Origin: Tritonibacter scottomollicae
GTDB lineage: Bacteria; Pseudomonadota; Alphaproteobacteria; Rhodobacterales; Rhodobacteraceae
DNA: 64,000 nucleotides
Reading direction: 5' to 3'
NCBI RefSeq assembly: GCF_003003215.1
Contig: NZ_PVUF01000001.1
Span: 620,001-684,000, forward strand
The notes beneath the pieces were generated by a model. The model made no database searches. It was not told the origin of the DNA and was given only the letters and a program-made list of their open reading frames with translations. Shown here one piece after another: positions 28,505 to 39,228 of this stretch (positions are counted from its first letter, which is position 1; the number at the start of each line of letters is the position of its first letter). The position numbers and the translations under genes are program-made.

Positions 28505-29431
28505 TCAGCCGCCGCATCCGTTGCTGGACGACAAGGCCTGAAGCACCGGGTCCGCGCGCAGCCGGTCGCGGGCAAAATCAATAAAGCTGCGCACCTTGGC
28601 CGGTGCGCGCCGCCCTTCCGTGTGAACCAGATGGATCGGCATGCTCTCAGGCTCATAGTCCTCCAGTAGACACGCAAGGCGCCCCGCCGCCACATCGCGC
28701 CCGGCCTGATAGGACAGCATTCGGCAGATGCCCCAGCCCGCCCGCGCCGCGTCCAGCCCGGCCGCAACAGTGCTGACACAGAGCTGTGGCGTGATACGTA
28801 CGACCTGTTGTTGGTCGGTGCCAAACCTCCATTCCGTCGCCGATGAGACCGCACTGATCGCGACAATCCGATGCGCGCTAAGGTCCGCCGGGGTCGTTGG
28901 GGTGCCGTATTTGTCCAGATATGCGGGCGCGGTGCAGACCACCCGCCGCACGGCACCGACTTTGACCGCTGACAGCGTCGAGGACGGCAGGTGCCCGATC
29001 CGCAGGGCCACATCAAACCCCTCTTCGACGATATTCACCACGCGGTCCAAGAGCACCAGATCGGCCCGCATCTCCGGGTACTCATTCAGATAATCCAGCA
29101 GGATCGGCAGGATATAGATGCGCCCGAACTCATTGGGGCAAGTCAGCCGCAGCAGCCCAACAGGCGCGCTAGCCGCCCCGCGCGCCGCATCATCGGCGGC
29201 CTGCAAGGAGGTCAGGATGTGGCGCACGTCGTCCAGATAGCGCCGTCCCACATCCGTCAGATGCAAGCGCCGGGTGGTGCGGGTGAAAAGCCGCGTCCCC
29301 AGTTGTGCCTCCAGCCCGTTGATCGCCCGCGTCGCCGATGGCGCACTCAGGCCCACCCGGCGGGCCCCTGCGGCAAAGCCCTCTTCTTCCGCCACGGCGA
29401 CAAATACCTGCATGCTTTGAACGCGGTCCAT
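28505..29431 (-). CDS. LysR-family regulator
   Basis: A 308-residue LysR protein. The N-terminal winged helix has [33 protein letters not shown] (shown only as the domain span, residues about 9-42), followed by the [20 protein letters not shown] linker and a C-terminal periplasmic-binding-like effector domain. It is divergent from the DUF1348-GST-oxidase cluster starting at 29560 and is the obvious candidate regulator of that cluster. Confidence 0.93.
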   Translation of the reverse strand: MDRVQSMQVFVAVAEEEGFAAGARRVGLSAPSATRAINGLEAQLGTRLFTRTTRRLHLTDVGRRYLDDVRHILTSLQAADDAARGAASAPVGLLRLTCPNEFGRIYILPILLDYLNEYPEMRADLVLLDRVVNIVEEGFDVALRIGHLPSSTLSAVKVGAVRRVVCTAPAYLDKYGTPTTPADLSAHRIVAISAVSSATEWRFGTDQQQVVRITPQLCVSTVAAGLDAARAGWGICRMLSYQAGRDVAAGRLACLLEDYEPESMPIHLVHTEGRRAPAKVRSFIDFARDRLRADPVLQALSSSNGCGG

Positions 29432-29559
29432 GGATCTGCCCTGATTGCTGTCGAAATGTGAAATTATCTCTTTCTCACACGCTGTATTATTTTACGCAAC
29501 GGGGTGATTTATCTCTGTCACCAGAGGCGCTGACCACCGCGCCACAACTGGAGACGAAA

Positions 29560-30033
29560 ATGACCCTCACGCCCCGCCCACCGCTGCCGCCCTTCACCCG
29601 TGAAAGCGCAATCGAGAAAGTGCGCCTTGCCGAGGACGGCTGGAACAGCCGGGACGCGGCCAAGGTGACGCTGGCCTATACGCCCGACAGCCGCTGGCGC
29701 AATCGCGCCGAGTTTCCCGTGGGCCGGACCGAGATCGAGGCCTTCCTGACCCGCAAATGGGCACGCGAGCTGGAGTATCGGCTGATCAAAGAGCTTTGGG
29801 CCTTTGACGGCAACCGGATCGCGGTGCGCTACGCCTATGAATATCGCGACGACAGCGGCAATTGGTTCCGCGCCTATGGCAACGAGAACTGGCAGTTTGA
29901 TGAAAACGGCCTGATGGAAGAACGCCATGCCTCCATCAACGAACATCCAATCACTGAAGCAGATCGCAAATTCCATTGGCCACTGGGCCGTCGCCCCGAC
30001 GACCACCCGGGCCTGAGCGACCTCGGCCTATGA
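29560..30033 (+). CDS. DUF1348 / NTF2-like fold protein
   Basis: This 157-residue protein matches DUF1348, a branch of the NTF2-like superfamily, through [53 protein letters not shown] and [18 protein letters not shown]2-like proteins are small cone-shaped enzymes or binders; no reaction is known for this one. ATG 29560 is used; the long upstream extension overlaps the divergent LysR gene. It is first of three genes running together. Confidence 0.9.
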   Translation: MTLTPRPPLPPFTRESAIEKVRLAEDGWNSRDAAKVTLAYTPDSRWRNRAEFPVGRTEIEAFLTRKWARELEYRLIKELWAFDGNRIAVRYAYEYRDDSGNWFRAYGNENWQFDENGLMEERHASINEHPITEADRKFHWPLGRRPDDHPGLSDLGL

Positions 30034-30053
30034 CCTCTTGCAAGGAGACCAAG

Positions 30054-30707
30054 ATGAACCCCGATTTCCCCGCCAACGCCGCCCCGATCAAATTCTACCG
30101 CCACCCGCTGTCTGGTCACTGCCACCGGGTGGAGATGATGCTGTCGATCCTTGATCTGCCGTATGAGCTGATTGAGGTCGACCTGCTGAAGGGCGCACAT
30201 AAAGCGCCGGAGTTTCTTGAACTCAATCTGTTCGGTCAGGTGCCGGTGATTGATGACAACGGCACACTGATTGCAGATTCCAATGCGATCCTCGTCTATC
30301 TGGTGCAGTCCTATGGTGCGGACACCGACTGGCTGCCGACAACGCCCAAGGATGCCGCAGAGGTGCAGCGCTGGTTGTCGCTCACGGTGTCGCATGTGGC
30401 GACGGGCCCCTCGCGGGCACGGTGGCGCACCCTCATTGGCGCCGGCGATACGCCAGAGACCGAGGCGGCGCGCGAGGTCTCGCATGATTTTCTCAGCCAA
30501 ATGGAAGGGTTGATTGCTGGGCGGGACTATTTGGTCGGGGACAGGCCCACCATCGCCGATGTGGCAAGCTACGCATACATCGCCCACGCGCCTGAGGGGG
30601 GCGTCAGCCTTGACTGCTATCCGCTGGTACGCGCGTGGATTGAACGCGTCGCGGCCCTGCCGAGGTTCGTGCCCATGGTGGCCTCGCCGGTTCCGGAACC
30701 GGCCTGA
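30054..30707 (+). CDS. Glutathione S-transferase family protein
   Basis: A 217-residue GST. The thioredoxin-like N-domain has YRHPLSGHCHRVEMMLSILD and FGQVPVIDD, followed by the glutathione-binding DSNAILVYL. The helical C-domain carries GDRPTIADVASYAYI. The usual catalytic Ser/Cys position falls in the PLSGHCHR loop. AAGGAG stands 8 nt before ATG 30054. Neighbouring DUF1348 and flavin-oxidase genes suggest a detoxification or stress cassette under the LysR regulator. Confidence 0.92.
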   Translation: MNPDFPANAAPIKFYRHPLSGHCHRVEMMLSILDLPYELIEVDLLKGAHKAPEFLELNLFGQVPVIDDNGTLIADSNAILVYLVQSYGADTDWLPTTPKDAAEVQRWLSLTVSHVATGPSRARWRTLIGAGDTPETEAAREVSHDFLSQMEGLIAGRDYLVGDRPTIADVASYAYIAHAPEGGVSLDCYPLVRAWIERVAALPRFVPMVASPVPEPA

Positions 30708-30755
30708 GACGGCGCGCGATCCCACGTAGAAACCAGCATAGAAGGGAGATCAGCC

Positions 30756-31697
30756 ATGACCCGTGCGATACAAGTCTTTCATACCGGCGAGCTGGCGCTG
30801 CAGCACCGTGCCGGGGTGCCCGCAAGCTATCGCGACAGGGTTGCCCACGCCATCCGACATGAAATGCCGCAACAACATCGCGATTTCTTCGAGAGCCTGG
30901 CAGTGCTGTTTCTTGGCTTGCTGGATGCACGCGGACAGGTCTGGGCCACGCCCGCAGTTGGCGAAGTCGGGTTCCTGCGTTCGCGTGATCCCGGTCATTT
31001 GTCGGTGGGCGCGCGCCCTCAGCTGGGGGAAAGCCTTTGGCTTGATGTGCGTCCCGGGGCAAAGGTTGGCGTTGTTGGCATGGAGCTGTCGAGCCGCCGC
31101 CGCAACCGGATGAATGGCACCATTCATGCGGTGAATGGCGAGGGGTTTGAGATCGCAGTCGACCTGAGTTTCGGCAACTGTCCGCAGTATATCCAGACCC
31201 GCGATCTGCTCTGGCCCGCCAATCCGCCTGCGCCGGAGGCAACGGCACTGGCCGACTGGGACGCACGCAGCCGCGCCTTGGTGGCGCGGGCCGATACCTT
31301 CTTCATCGCCTCCCGCGCGGCGGAGATGTCGGACAATCCGACCGATGGCATCGACGCCTCGCATCGGGGCGGGCGGCCTGGGTTTCTGACCATCAATGCC
31401 GACAGTTCGCTGTCGTTTCCGGATTTTTCGGGCAATCGTTTCTTCAACACGCTTGGCAATATCGAGGCTGACGGCCGCGTGGGGCTGTTTATCCCCGATT
31501 TCAACAGTGGTGCGGGGATCTTTGTCACCGGCTTGGCCACGGTCGATTGGCACCCCGATCGGGTTGCGGGGTTCAAGGGCGCGGAGCGGATCGTGGACGT
31601 GCAGCCCGAAGAAATCTGGTACTGCGAACACGCCTTGCCGGGGCCTGCGCCGCTTGTGAGTTCATGGCCGATGCTTGCGGAAACCGGTGTCTGGTAA
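30756..31697 (+). CDS. Pyridoxamine 5'-phosphate oxidase-fold protein
   Basis: This is a 313-residue member of the PNPOx-like split-barrel flavin family. The first part includes RVAHAIRHEMPQQHRDFFES, and the FMN-binding region is GGRPGFLTINADSSLSFPDF with GNRFFNTLGNIEADGRVGLF. It is longer than classical PdxH, and it lacks the PdxH substrate motif, so it is not vitamin B6 synthesis. A role in redox protection with the upstream GST is an inference. A terminator follows. Confidence 0.86.
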   Translation: MTRAIQVFHTGELALQHRAGVPASYRDRVAHAIRHEMPQQHRDFFESLAVLFLGLLDARGQVWATPAVGEVGFLRSRDPGHLSVGARPQLGESLWLDVRPGAKVGVVGMELSSRRRNRMNGTIHAVNGEGFEIAVDLSFGNCPQYIQTRDLLWPANPPAPEATALADWDARSRALVARADTFFIASRAAEMSDNPTDGIDASHRGGRPGFLTINADSSLSFPDFSGNRFFNTLGNIEADGRVGLFIPDFNSGAGIFVTGLATVDWHPDRVAGFKGAERIVDVQPEEIWYCEHALPGPAPLVSSWPMLAETGVW

Positions 31698-31740
31698 CCG
31701 CAGTCGTTGCGGAGAAAACCGTCAACATTGAGCGACTCAG

Positions 31741-31775
31741 ACGGGCGAACGCGTTGCTGCGTTTGCCCGTTTCTC
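31741..31775 (+). terminator. Terminator after the PNPOx-type gene
   Basis: ACGGGCGAACGC (31741-31752) pairs with GCGTTTGCCCGT (31759-31770) with a single mismatch and a 6-nt loop, followed by TTCTC. It closes the 29.5-31.7 kb transcript. Confidence 0.65.
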
Positions 31776-31782
31776 ATGCAAG

Positions 31783-31819
31783 CTCTCTGAATGCATCGCC
31801 AGGCGGTTCATTCAGAGAG
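31783..31819. promoter_or_regulatory. 11-bp inverted repeat upstream of the anthranilate operon
   Basis: CTCTCTGAATG (31783-31793) and CATTCAGAGAG (31809-31819) are perfect inverted arms around a 15-bp spacer that itself contains CGCC-A-GGCG. It lies about 210 bp upstream of the first anthranilate gene. It may be an operator or a second 3'-end hairpin of the preceding unit. The remaining bases 31820-32027 are AT-rich and contain CAAT-N6-ATTG at about 31884, a possible MarR-type half-site pair; no gene was seen in 31698-32027. Confidence 0.4.
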
Positions 31820-32027
31820 GCCGCGTGCCAACTGTCCGCCGGTTGGGCAATCCCCTAAATTATGGTATCAAAACATTACCTTGCAATCCTTGTATTGAGC
31901 GCAAGAGGCCTTGGTATGTCTCATGCTGCGGCAGAGAAGCTTCAGAAATGGAAATTTTAAGCTTGAAATTGTTTTGGAATGCGGAGAGCCTTTGACCTGA
32001 CAATAATCTAATGGGGATGAGGATCAT

Positions 32028-34322
32028 ATGCGCATTGCATGTCTGGGAGGCGGCCCGGCTGGCCTGTACTTCGCGATCTCGATGAAGCTGCGCGATCCCG
32101 GTCACGACATCACCGTGATCGAACGGAATCGCGCCGATGATACCTTCGGCTGGGGCGTGGTGTTGTCGGATGAGACGCTCGACAACCTTGCAGCCAACGA
32201 TGCCAAAAGCGCCGAGACGATCCGCGCGCATTTTGCCTATTGGGACGACGTTGCGCTGCTCTTCAAGGGCACGCGGCAGGTGTCCTCTGGCCATGGGTTC
32301 TGCGGCATCGGGCGCAAGCAGCTGCTGATCCTGTTGCAGGAACGGGCGCGCGAACTGGGCGTCAATCTGCAGTTTGAGACCAATGTGCCGAGCGCGGAGG
32401 CCTTGCGCCAGGACTATGATCTGGTGGTTGCCAGCGACGGGCTGAACTCCAGCACCCGCAGCCTCTATTCCGATACGTTCAAGCCGGATGTCGACACGCG
32501 CCTGTGCAACTTCGTCTGGCTCGGGACACGTCAGACCTTCAAAGATGCCTTCACCTTCATCTTTGAGGAAACCGAGCACGGCTGGGTCTGGGCGCATGCC
32601 TACCAGTTTGACGACGACACCGCGACCTTCATCGTGGAATGTACGCAAGAGACCTTTGACGCCTTTGGTTTTGCCTCCATGAACCAGCAGGAAAGCATCA
32701 AGGTCTGCGAAGAGATCTTCAAGGATCATCTGGGCGGCCATGCACTGATGACCAACGCCAACCACATTCGCGGCTCCGCCTGGATCCGGTTCCCGCGTGT
32801 CCTGTGCGAAAAATGGAGCCACGAGAATGTGGTGCTGATGGGCGATGCGGCGGCGACGGCGCATTTCTCGATCGGATCAGGGACCAAGCTGGCGCTGGAA
32901 TCTGCCATTTCTCTGGCTGAACTGCTGCAGGATAAACCGGATCTGCAAAGCGCCTTTGACGACTATGAGGATCAGCGCCGCCTTGAGGTGCTGCGCCTGC
33001 AATCGGCGGCGCGCAACTCGATGGAATGGTTCGAGCGGGTGGAGCGCTACCTCGATTTGGACCCGGTGCAGCTCAATTATTCCATGCTGACCCGCAGCCA
33101 GCGCATCAGCCACGAAAACCTGCGTGCCCGCGACAAGGACTGGCTCGAAGGCGCGGAGCGCTGGTTCATGACCCAGGCCGGGGCGCCCAAGGATGCACCG
33201 CTGCGCGCGCCGATGTTTGCGCCCTTCCGCCTGCGCGAGATGGACCTCAAGAGCCGCATCGTCGTCTCTCCCATGGCACAGTACAAAGCCGTGGACGGCT
33301 GCCCCACCGACTGGCATCTGGTTCATTATGGCGAGCGCGCCAAGGGTGGCGCCGGGCTGGTCTACACGGAAATGACCTGCGTTTCGCCAGAGGGGCGTAT
33401 CACACCCGGCTGTCCCGGTCTCTATGCGCCTGAACATGAGGCTGCTTGGTCCCGCCTCACCGATTTTGTACATGCCGAGACCGATGCCAAGGTTTGCTGC
33501 CAGATCGGCCATTCGGGGCGCAAGGGCTCCACTCAGCTCGGCTGGGACGAGATGGATGCGCCCTTGCCGGACGGCAATTGGGACACCGTCAGCGCCTCCG
33601 CCATTCCATGGTCGGGCCAGAACGCCACCCCGCGCGAAATCACCCGCGCCGAGATGGACGAGGTTCGCGACCAGTTCGTGAGCGCTGCTGAGATGGCGGA
33701 TCGTGCTGGGTTCGACATGATCGAGCTGCACGCGGCCCATGGCTATCTGATCTCCTCCTTCCTGTCGCCGGTCTCCAACCAGCGCGGCGATGAGTATGGC
33801 GGCAGCCTTGAAAACCGCCTGCGCTATCCGCTGGAGGTCTTTGCCGCCATGCGCGCGGTCTGGCCCGACGGCAAACCGATGTCGGTGCGCATCTCCGCCA
33901 ATGACTGGGTGGGCGAGGATGGCGTCACCCCGGATGACGCGGTGCAGATTGCCCGCGCCTTCTGGGAGGCGGGCGCCGACCTGATCGACGTCTCTGCCGG
34001 TCAGACCACCACCGATGCAAAGCCGGTCTATGGTCGCATGTTCCAGACGCCGTTCTCTGACCAGATCCGCAACGAGGCGGGCATCTGTACCATGGCGGTG
34101 GGCAATATCTTTGAGGCCGATCATGCCAACTCGATCCTGATGGCGGGCCGGGCTGATCTGGTGGCCGTGGGCCGCCCGCATCTGGCCGATCCCTACTGGA
34201 CCCTGCGTGAAGGCACCAAGATTGGCGACCGCGCCGCGCCTGACTGGCCGCTGCCCTATCAGCCGGGCCGTGACCAAAGCTGGCGGCTGGCGGACAAAGA
34301 AGCGGAGAGCTTGCGCGCATGA
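32028..34322 (+). CDS. 2-aminobenzoyl-CoA monooxygenase/reductase (salicylyl-CoA 5-hydroxylase family)
   Basis: A 764-residue fusion of two flavin domains. Residues 1-about 370 are a class A hydroxylase ([15 protein letters not shown], then [20 protein letters not shown]). Residues about 395-760 are an old-yellow-enzyme reductase ([34 protein letters not shown] and [12 protein letters not shown]). This layout is that of the Azoarcus enzyme which hydroxylates and then reduces anthraniloyl-CoA to a non-aromatic 2-amino-5-oxocyclohexene carboxyl-CoA. Automatic annotation often names it bifunctional salicylyl-CoA 5-hydroxylase/oxidoreductase. The aryl-CoA ligase and beta-oxidation genes downstream favour the anthranilate route. 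Confidence 0.9.
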   Translation: MRIACLGGGPAGLYFAISMKLRDPGHDITVIERNRADDTFGWGVVLSDETLDNLAANDAKSAETIRAHFAYWDDVALLFKGTRQVSSGHGFCGIGRKQLLILLQERARELGVNLQFETNVPSAEALRQDYDLVVASDGLNSSTRSLYSDTFKPDVDTRLCNFVWLGTRQTFKDAFTFIFEETEHGWVWAHAYQFDDDTATFIVECTQETFDAFGFASMNQQESIKVCEEIFKDHLGGHALMTNANHIRGSAWIRFPRVLCEKWSHENVVLMGDAAATAHFSIGSGTKLALESAISLAELLQDKPDLQSAFDDYEDQRRLEVLRLQSAARNSMEWFERVERYLDLDPVQLNYSMLTRSQRISHENLRARDKDWLEGAERWFMTQAGAPKDAPLRAPMFAPFRLREMDLKSRIVVSPMAQYKAVDGCPTDWHLVHYGERAKGGAGLVYTEMTCVSPEGRITPGCPGLYAPEHEAAWSRLTDFVHAETDAKVCCQIGHSGRKGSTQLGWDEMDAPLPDGNWDTVSASAIPWSGQNATPREITRAEMDEVRDQFVSAAEMADRAGFDMIELHAAHGYLISSFLSPVSNQRGDEYGGSLENRLRYPLEVFAAMRAVWPDGKPMSVRISANDWVGEDGVTPDDAVQIARAFWEAGADLIDVSAGQTTTDAKPVYGRMFQTPFSDQIRNEAGICTMAVGNIFEADHANSILMAGRADLVAVGRPHLADPYWTLREGTKIGDRAAPDWPLPYQPGRDQSWRLADKEAESLRA

Positions 34323-35068
34323 GTAGAGATCTGAGCCAAGAGCATGTCCTGATCACCGGTGGCGGCACCGGTGTCGGCGCCGCCTGCGCGCAGGCCTTTG
34401 CCACGGCGGGGGCCACCGTGACCCTGATCGGGCGAACGGAGAAGACCCTGATCGAACAGGGGCTTCCCTATGAGATCTGCGATGTTACCGACGCCGCAAG
34501 CGTTACCTCCGCCGTGGCGCGCGCCGCCGCTGCGCGCGGCCCCGTCACCGTGGCCTTGGCCAACGCGGGGGCCGCAGAGAGCGTTCCTTTCGCCAAGATG
34601 CAGTCGGAGATGCTGAATGCCATGATGGCGGTGAACCTCAACGGCGTGGTGAACCTCTGGCAGGCGGTGCTGCCGGGCATGAAAGAGGCAGGGCGCGGCC
34701 GGATGATCGCCGTGGCCTCAACCGCGGGGCTCAAAGGCTACCCTTATGTCAGCGCCTATTGTGCGGCAAAACACGCGGTGGTCGGTCTGACCCGTGGTTT
34801 GGCCAAGGAACTCGCCCGCACCGGCATCACCGTGAATGCGATCTGTCCGGGCTTTGTGGAAACGCCGATGCTTCAACGCAGCATCGACAATATCCGCGCC
34901 AAGACGGGCATGAGCACCGAGGACGCGGCCGGCGCGCTCAAGGCGGACAACCCGCAGGGGCGTTTTGTACAGCCGGAAGAAGTGGCCGATGCGGCGCTGT
35001 GGTTGGCGTCGAGCGGCGCGGCCTCGGTCAACGGCCATGCCTTGGCCCTGACGGGGGGCGAAATATGA
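34319..35068 (+). CDS. Short-chain dehydrogenase/reductase
   Basis: This 249-residue SDR has the cofactor motif [16 protein letters not shown], the NAG motif [10 protein letters not shown], the catalytic triad in [22 protein letters not shown] (Ser, then Tyr-x3-Lys) and the [11 protein letters not shown] loop. The start overlaps the previous stop by 4 nt. In the operon it would serve as the 3-hydroxyacyl-CoA dehydrogenase step after hydration of a ring-derived enoyl-CoA; the exact substrate is inferred from context. Confidence 0.92.
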   Translation: MSRDLSQEHVLITGGGTGVGAACAQAFATAGATVTLIGRTEKTLIEQGLPYEICDVTDAASVTSAVARAAAARGPVTVALANAGAAESVPFAKMQSEMLNAMMAVNLNGVVNLWQAVLPGMKEAGRGRMIAVASTAGLKGYPYVSAYCAAKHAVVGLTRGLAKELARTGITVNAICPGFVETPMLQRSIDNIRAKTGMSTEDAAGALKADNPQGRFVQPEEVADAALWLASSGAASVNGHALALTGGEI

Positions 35069-35559
35069 GCAGCGCCAAACCGGAAACCTTGCCCGCAGAG
35101 GCCTCCTCGAAGGCCCGTCTGCGCCTGTGGCTGAAACTGCTGAAGACGTCCGGCAGTATTGAGGCCGCGCTGCGCCGCCGTCTGCGCGACCGCCACAACA
35201 CCACTCTGCCACGGTTCGACGTGATGTCGGCGCTTTCGCGCAATCCGGACGGGTTGAAGATGAGCCAGCTGTCGCAGTTCTTGCGGGTCTCCAACGGCAA
35301 TGTAACCGGCATTGTCGACCGGCTGACCGAAGACGGGCTTGCACTGCGCGTCGCGGTGCCCGGAGATCGGCGCGCGCAGGTGGCCCGGCTCACCCCGGCG
35401 GGCGAGGCGGAGTTTGCCCGGCTTGCGAGCGAACACGAGGCCTGGATCAACGAGATGATGGCCGGCCTTGGTGCCGATGACATCCATGAGATGAGCGCGC
35501 TGCTGGACCATATCCAGCCCGCGACCTCCAGTGAGACTTCCAAGGATACCCCGACATGA
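35065..35559 (+). CDS. MarR-family regulator inside the anthranilate operon
   Basis: This 165-residue regulator starts at ATG 35065, overlapping the SDR stop by 4 nt. The winged helix contains [20 protein letters not shown] and [20 protein letters not shown], followed by the wing with the basic [15 protein letters not shown]. MarR proteins in aromatic-CoA clusters usually repress until the CoA thioester binds. Its gene being inside the operon would give negative autoregulation. Confidence 0.93.
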   Translation: MSSAKPETLPAEASSKARLRLWLKLLKTSGSIEAALRRRLRDRHNTTLPRFDVMSALSRNPDGLKMSQLSQFLRVSNGNVTGIVDRLTEDGLALRVAVPGDRRAQVARLTPAGEAEFARLASEHEAWINEMMAGLGADDIHEMSALLDHIQPATSSETSKDTPT

Positions 35560-36359
35560 GCCTGCATGAGACCACGCATTTCAACTGCACCATCGAGGGC
35601 GGCATCGCCCGCATTTCGCTCAATCGTCCCGAGCGCAAGAACCCGCTGACCTTCGACAGCTATGCCGAGCTGCGCGACTGGTTCCGGGCGCTGCCCTACT
35701 CGGACGAGGTGCATGCGGTGGTGATCGTGCCCAATGGCGGTAATTTCTCCTCTGGCGGCGATGTGCATGACATCATTGGCCCGCTCACAAAGATGAACAT
35801 GAAGGAGCTTTTGGCCTTCACCCGCATGACCGGGGATCTTGTGAAGGCGATGATCAACTGCACCAAGCCGGTGATTGCGGCGGTGGATGGTATCTGTGCC
35901 GGGGCCGGTGCGATCATGGCCATGGCCAGCGATCTGCGCATTGCCGCACCCGAGGCCAAGGTGGCCTTTCTGTTCAACCGTGTGGGGCTGGCGGGCTGCG
36001 ACATGGGGGCCTGCGCCATGCTGCCTCGGATCATCGGTCAGGGCCGCGCGGCGGAGCTGTTGTATATGGGCCGGTCGCTGGGCGCCGAGGAAGGCGAACG
36101 CTGGGGGTTTTTCAACCGTCTGGTGGCGGCAGAGGCACTGGAGGCCGAGGCCATGAAGATGGCAGAGCGCATCGCACAGGGGCCGACCTTCGCCAATGGC
36201 ATGACCAAGACCATGCTGGCACAGGAATGGTCCATGAGCCTTGAACAGGCGATCGAGGCCGAGGCGCAGGCGCAGGCGATCTGCATGCAGGGCAATGATT
36301 TCCGCCGCGCCTATGAGGCTTTTGTCGCGAAAGAGCGACCAGTGTTTGAAGGCGACTGA
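35556..36359 (+). CDS. Enoyl-CoA hydratase/isomerase family protein
   Basis: A 267-residue crotonase-fold protein. The oxyanion loop is [13 protein letters not shown], the second oxyanion region is [20 protein letters not shown], and the conserved catalytic region is [20 protein letters not shown]. It overlaps the MarR stop by 4 nt. It presumably hydrates or cleaves the ring after ACMR. A ring-opening (DmpG-like hydrolase) role is possible, since no dedicated hydrolase is present. Confidence 0.9.
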   Translation: MSLHETTHFNCTIEGGIARISLNRPERKNPLTFDSYAELRDWFRALPYSDEVHAVVIVPNGGNFSSGGDVHDIIGPLTKMNMKELLAFTRMTGDLVKAMINCTKPVIAAVDGICAGAGAIMAMASDLRIAAPEAKVAFLFNRVGLAGCDMGACAMLPRIIGQGRAAELLYMGRSLGAEEGERWGFFNRLVAAEALEAEAMKMAERIAQGPTFANGMTKTMLAQEWSMSLEQAIEAEAQAQAICMQGNDFRRAYEAFVAKERPVFEGD

Positions 36360-36370
36360 GAGCGCCGGAT

Positions 36371-36406
36371 TTCGCCTTCGGCGAAGGTATTTGGAAAAAG
36401 ATGAAA
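36371..36406 (+). repeat. Hairpin plus TATTT-AAAAGATGAA element within the operon
   Basis: TTCGCC-TTC-GGCGAA (36371-36385) is directly followed by GGTATTTGGAAAAAGATGAAAA. It is the third close match to the element at 2321 and 6869, here inside an operon just upstream of the acyl-CoA dehydrogenase start. The hairpin could tune stability or partial termination between the proximal and distal genes. Confidence 0.5.
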
Positions 36407-36423
36407 ACAACGGGGATGATAAC

Positions 36424-37581
36424 GTGGCGGACCAGAGTTTTCTGAATTGGCCCTTTTTTGACCAAGAGCACCGCGATTGGGCGGCGCAGGTCGAGGCGGT
36501 GGCGGCTGGGCTCAATGTGGATCACAGTGACACCGATGCGGCCTGTCGCAAACTGGTAGCCGATCTGGGGCGGGCAGGTATCCTGCAACCGACCGGCGCA
36601 TGCGACAGCGGTGAGAGCCTTGATGTCCGCAAGCTCTGTCTGTCACGTGAGATCCTTGCGCGCCACGACGGGCTGGCGGATTTTGCCTTTGCCATGCAGG
36701 GGCTTGGCACCGGGGCGATCTCGCTATTCGGGACGGATGCGCAGAAGGCGGCCTGGTTGCCCAAGACTCGCAGCGGTGCGGCGATCGCCGCCTTTGCACT
36801 CACTGAGCCGCAATCGGGATCGGATGTGGCAAACTCCACCATGACGGCGGTGCGCGATGGCGATGACTATGTGCTCAATGGTGAAAAGACCTGGATCTCC
36901 AATGGCGGGATTGCCGATGTCTACACGCTGATTGCCCGCACGGGTGAGGCGCCGGGGGCCAAGGGACTGTCGGCCTTTATCGTGACGCCGGATCTGGCTG
37001 GATTTGAGGTGGTGGAGCGGCTGGAGACCATCGCGCCGCACCCGCTGGCAACCTTGCGCTTCACCGATGTGCGTATCCCCGCAAGCGCCATGATCGGCGC
37101 GCCGGGGCAGGGGTTCCGCATCGCCATGTCGGTGCTGGATGTGTTCCGCTCCACGGTGGCGGCGGCGGCGCTGGGTTTTGCGCGTCGCGCATTGGACGAG
37201 GCTCTGGTGCGTGTCACAGAGCGTCACGTGCAGGGCGCGCCGCTGTTTGATTTGCAGATGGTGCAGGGGCATATCGCCGATATGGCGATGGATGTGGATG
37301 CCGCGGCCCTATTGGTCTACCGCGCCGCATGGACCAAGGACAGTGGTGCTGCGCGGGTCACGCGCGAGGCGGCGATGGCCAAGCTGTTCTCGACCGAGGC
37401 GGCGCAGGTTGTGATCGACAAGGCGGTGCAGCTCTTTGGCGGCGAGGGCGTGCGTTCCGGTGCGATGGTCGAAAAACTCTATCGCGAAATCAGAGCCTTG
37501 CGGATTTATGAAGGGGCCAGTGACGTGCAGCGCGTGGTGATCGCGCGGCAAGCCATGATGGCGATGGAGGGCAAGTCATGA
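36424..37581 (+). CDS. Acyl-CoA dehydrogenase
   Basis: This 385-residue flavoprotein starts at GTG 36424 (GGGG 8 nt upstream); the frame is open further 5', but that part is the enoyl-CoA hydratase gene in another frame. Motifs are [34 protein letters not shown] and [18 protein letters not shown], with a C-terminal [14 protein letters not shown]. The catalytic Glu is probably in the last segment. In the operon it would dehydrogenate the ring-derived acyl-CoA. Confidence 0.93.
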   Translation: MADQSFLNWPFFDQEHRDWAAQVEAVAAGLNVDHSDTDAACRKLVADLGRAGILQPTGACDSGESLDVRKLCLSREILARHDGLADFAFAMQGLGTGAISLFGTDAQKAAWLPKTRSGAAIAAFALTEPQSGSDVANSTMTAVRDGDDYVLNGEKTWISNGGIADVYTLIARTGEAPGAKGLSAFIVTPDLAGFEVVERLETIAPHPLATLRFTDVRIPASAMIGAPGQGFRIAMSVLDVFRSTVAAAALGFARRALDEALVRVTERHVQGAPLFDLQMVQGHIADMAMDVDAAALLVYRAAWTKDSGAARVTREAAMAKLFSTEAAQVVIDKAVQLFGGEGVRSGAMVEKLYREIRALRIYEGASDVQRVVIARQAMMAMEGKS

Positions 37582-39191
37582 AACTGGGCGCAACCGCACA
37601 TACCGACACATTCACGCGCGACGCGCTGCCGCCGCTGGAACAATGGCCGGATTTCCTGCTGGATGGGTTTGACTACCCGGATCATCTGAATGCGGGCGTG
37701 GAACTGACGGACGCCATGGTGGAGCGGGGCTTTGGCGACCGCACCGCACTGATCGGCAACGGGCGGCAGCGCACCTACAAGGAGCTTGCCGACTGGACCA
37801 ACCGGCTGGCGCATGCGCTGGTGGAGGATCTGGGCGTCAAGCCGGGCAACCGCATCCTGATCCGTTCCGCCAATAATCCGGCGATGGTGGCCTGCTGGCT
37901 GGCCGCGACCAAGGTGGGCGCGGTTGTGGTCAACACCATGCCGATGCTACGCGCCGCAGAGCTGAAGAAATATGTCGAGAAGGCACAGATCCAGTTTGCC
38001 CTCTGCGATACCCGGCTGATGGAGGAAATGGAGACCTGCGCGGCAGAGTGTAACGTGCTTGAGCGCGTCGTCGGCTTTGACGGGACCTCCAACCACGACG
38101 CCGAACTCGACAGGCTGGCGCTGGAAAAACCGGTGCGCTTTGAGGCGGTGCAGACCGGGCGCGATGATGTGGCGCTTCTGGGGTTCACCTCCGGGTCTAC
38201 CGGAGAGCCTAAGGCGACCATGCATTTCCACCGCGATCTGTTGATCATTGCCGATGGCTATGCGCGCGATGTGCTGAATGTGGTGCCTGAGGATATTTTT
38301 GTTGGCTCTCCGCCACTTGCCTTTACCTTCGGGCTTGGCGGATTGGCGATTTTCCCGCTACGGTTCGGGGCAACCGCGACGCTTTTGGAACAGGCCACCC
38401 CGCCCAATATGATCGAGATCATCGAGAAATACCGCGCGACCGTGTGCTTTACCGCGCCGACCGCCTATCGGGTGATGCTTGCCGCAATGGAAGAGGGGGC
38501 GGATCTCAGCAGCCTGCGCGCCGCCGTCTCCGCCGGGGAGACCCTGCCGAAACCCGTCTACGACGATTGGATGGCCAAGACCGGCAAGCCGATGCTGGAT
38601 GGGATCGGCGCGACCGAGATGCTGCATATCTTCATCTCCAACCGCTTTGATGACCACCGCCCGGCCTGCACCGGCAAACCCGTGGGGGGCTATGAGGCGA
38701 AGGTGGTCGATGACGAGGGCCGCGAGGTGCCCGATGGCGAGGTTGGTCGCCTTGCGGTGCGTGGGCCGACCGGGTGCCGCTATCTGAACGACGACCGTCA
38801 GGCGGGCTATGTCACGGATGGGTGGAACATCACTGGCGACAGTTTTATCCGCGACGCGGAGGGCTATTTCCACTTTGCCGCGCGTAACGATGATATGATC
38901 GTCTCGGCTGGCTACAATATCGCAGGCCCCGAGGTGGAGGCGGCATTGCTGGCGCATAACGCCGTGTCTGAATGCGCAGTGATCGGTGCCCCCGATGAGG
39001 AGCGCGGCCATATCGTGCAGGCCCATGTGGTCCTGAATGCGGAATTTACGCCCTCAGACGCGCTCATCAAAGACTTGCAGACCCATGTGAAGGCGACCAT
39101 CGCCCCCTACAAATATCCCCGCAGCATCATCTTTGCCGACAGCCTGCCCAAGACGCAGACCGGCAAGATCCAGCGGTTCCGGCTTCGATAA
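37578..39191 (+). CDS. 2-aminobenzoate/benzoate-CoA ligase family protein
   Basis: A 537-residue adenylate-forming ligase. The P-loop is [20 protein letters not shown], the A5 motif [12 protein letters not shown]7 [11 protein letters not shown] and A10 [14 protein letters not shown] with the catalytic lysine. The benzoate/2-aminobenzoate-CoA ligase group has about this length. It activates anthranilate to the CoA thioester for the monooxygenase at 32028. It overlaps the acyl-CoA dehydrogenase stop by 4 nt. Benzoate or salicylate activation cannot be excluded. Confidence 0.92.
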   Translation: MKLGATAHTDTFTRDALPPLEQWPDFLLDGFDYPDHLNAGVELTDAMVERGFGDRTALIGNGRQRTYKELADWTNRLAHALVEDLGVKPGNRILIRSANNPAMVACWLAATKVGAVVVNTMPMLRAAELKKYVEKAQIQFALCDTRLMEEMETCAAECNVLERVVGFDGTSNHDAELDRLALEKPVRFEAVQTGRDDVALLGFTSGSTGEPKATMHFHRDLLIIADGYARDVLNVVPEDIFVGSPPLAFTFGLGGLAIFPLRFGATATLLEQATPPNMIEIIEKYRATVCFTAPTAYRVMLAAMEEGADLSSLRAAVSAGETLPKPVYDDWMAKTGKPMLDGIGATEMLHIFISNRFDDHRPACTGKPVGGYEAKVVDDEGREVPDGEVGRLAVRGPTGCRYLNDDRQAGYVTDGWNITGDSFIRDAEGYFHFAARNDDMIVSAGYNIAGPEVEAALLAHNAVSECAVIGAPDEERGHIVQAHVVLNAEFTPSDALIKDLQTHVKATIAPYKYPRSIIFADSLPKTQTGKIQRFRLR

Positions 39192-39228
39192 TCAACAACA
39201 AACCAACCATAAAACAGGGAGTTTGATC

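Noticed and set aside
31860-32864. 334-residue minus-strand frame over the start of the monooxygenase gene
   Set aside because: Antisense shadow of a clear FAD-dependent monooxygenase.
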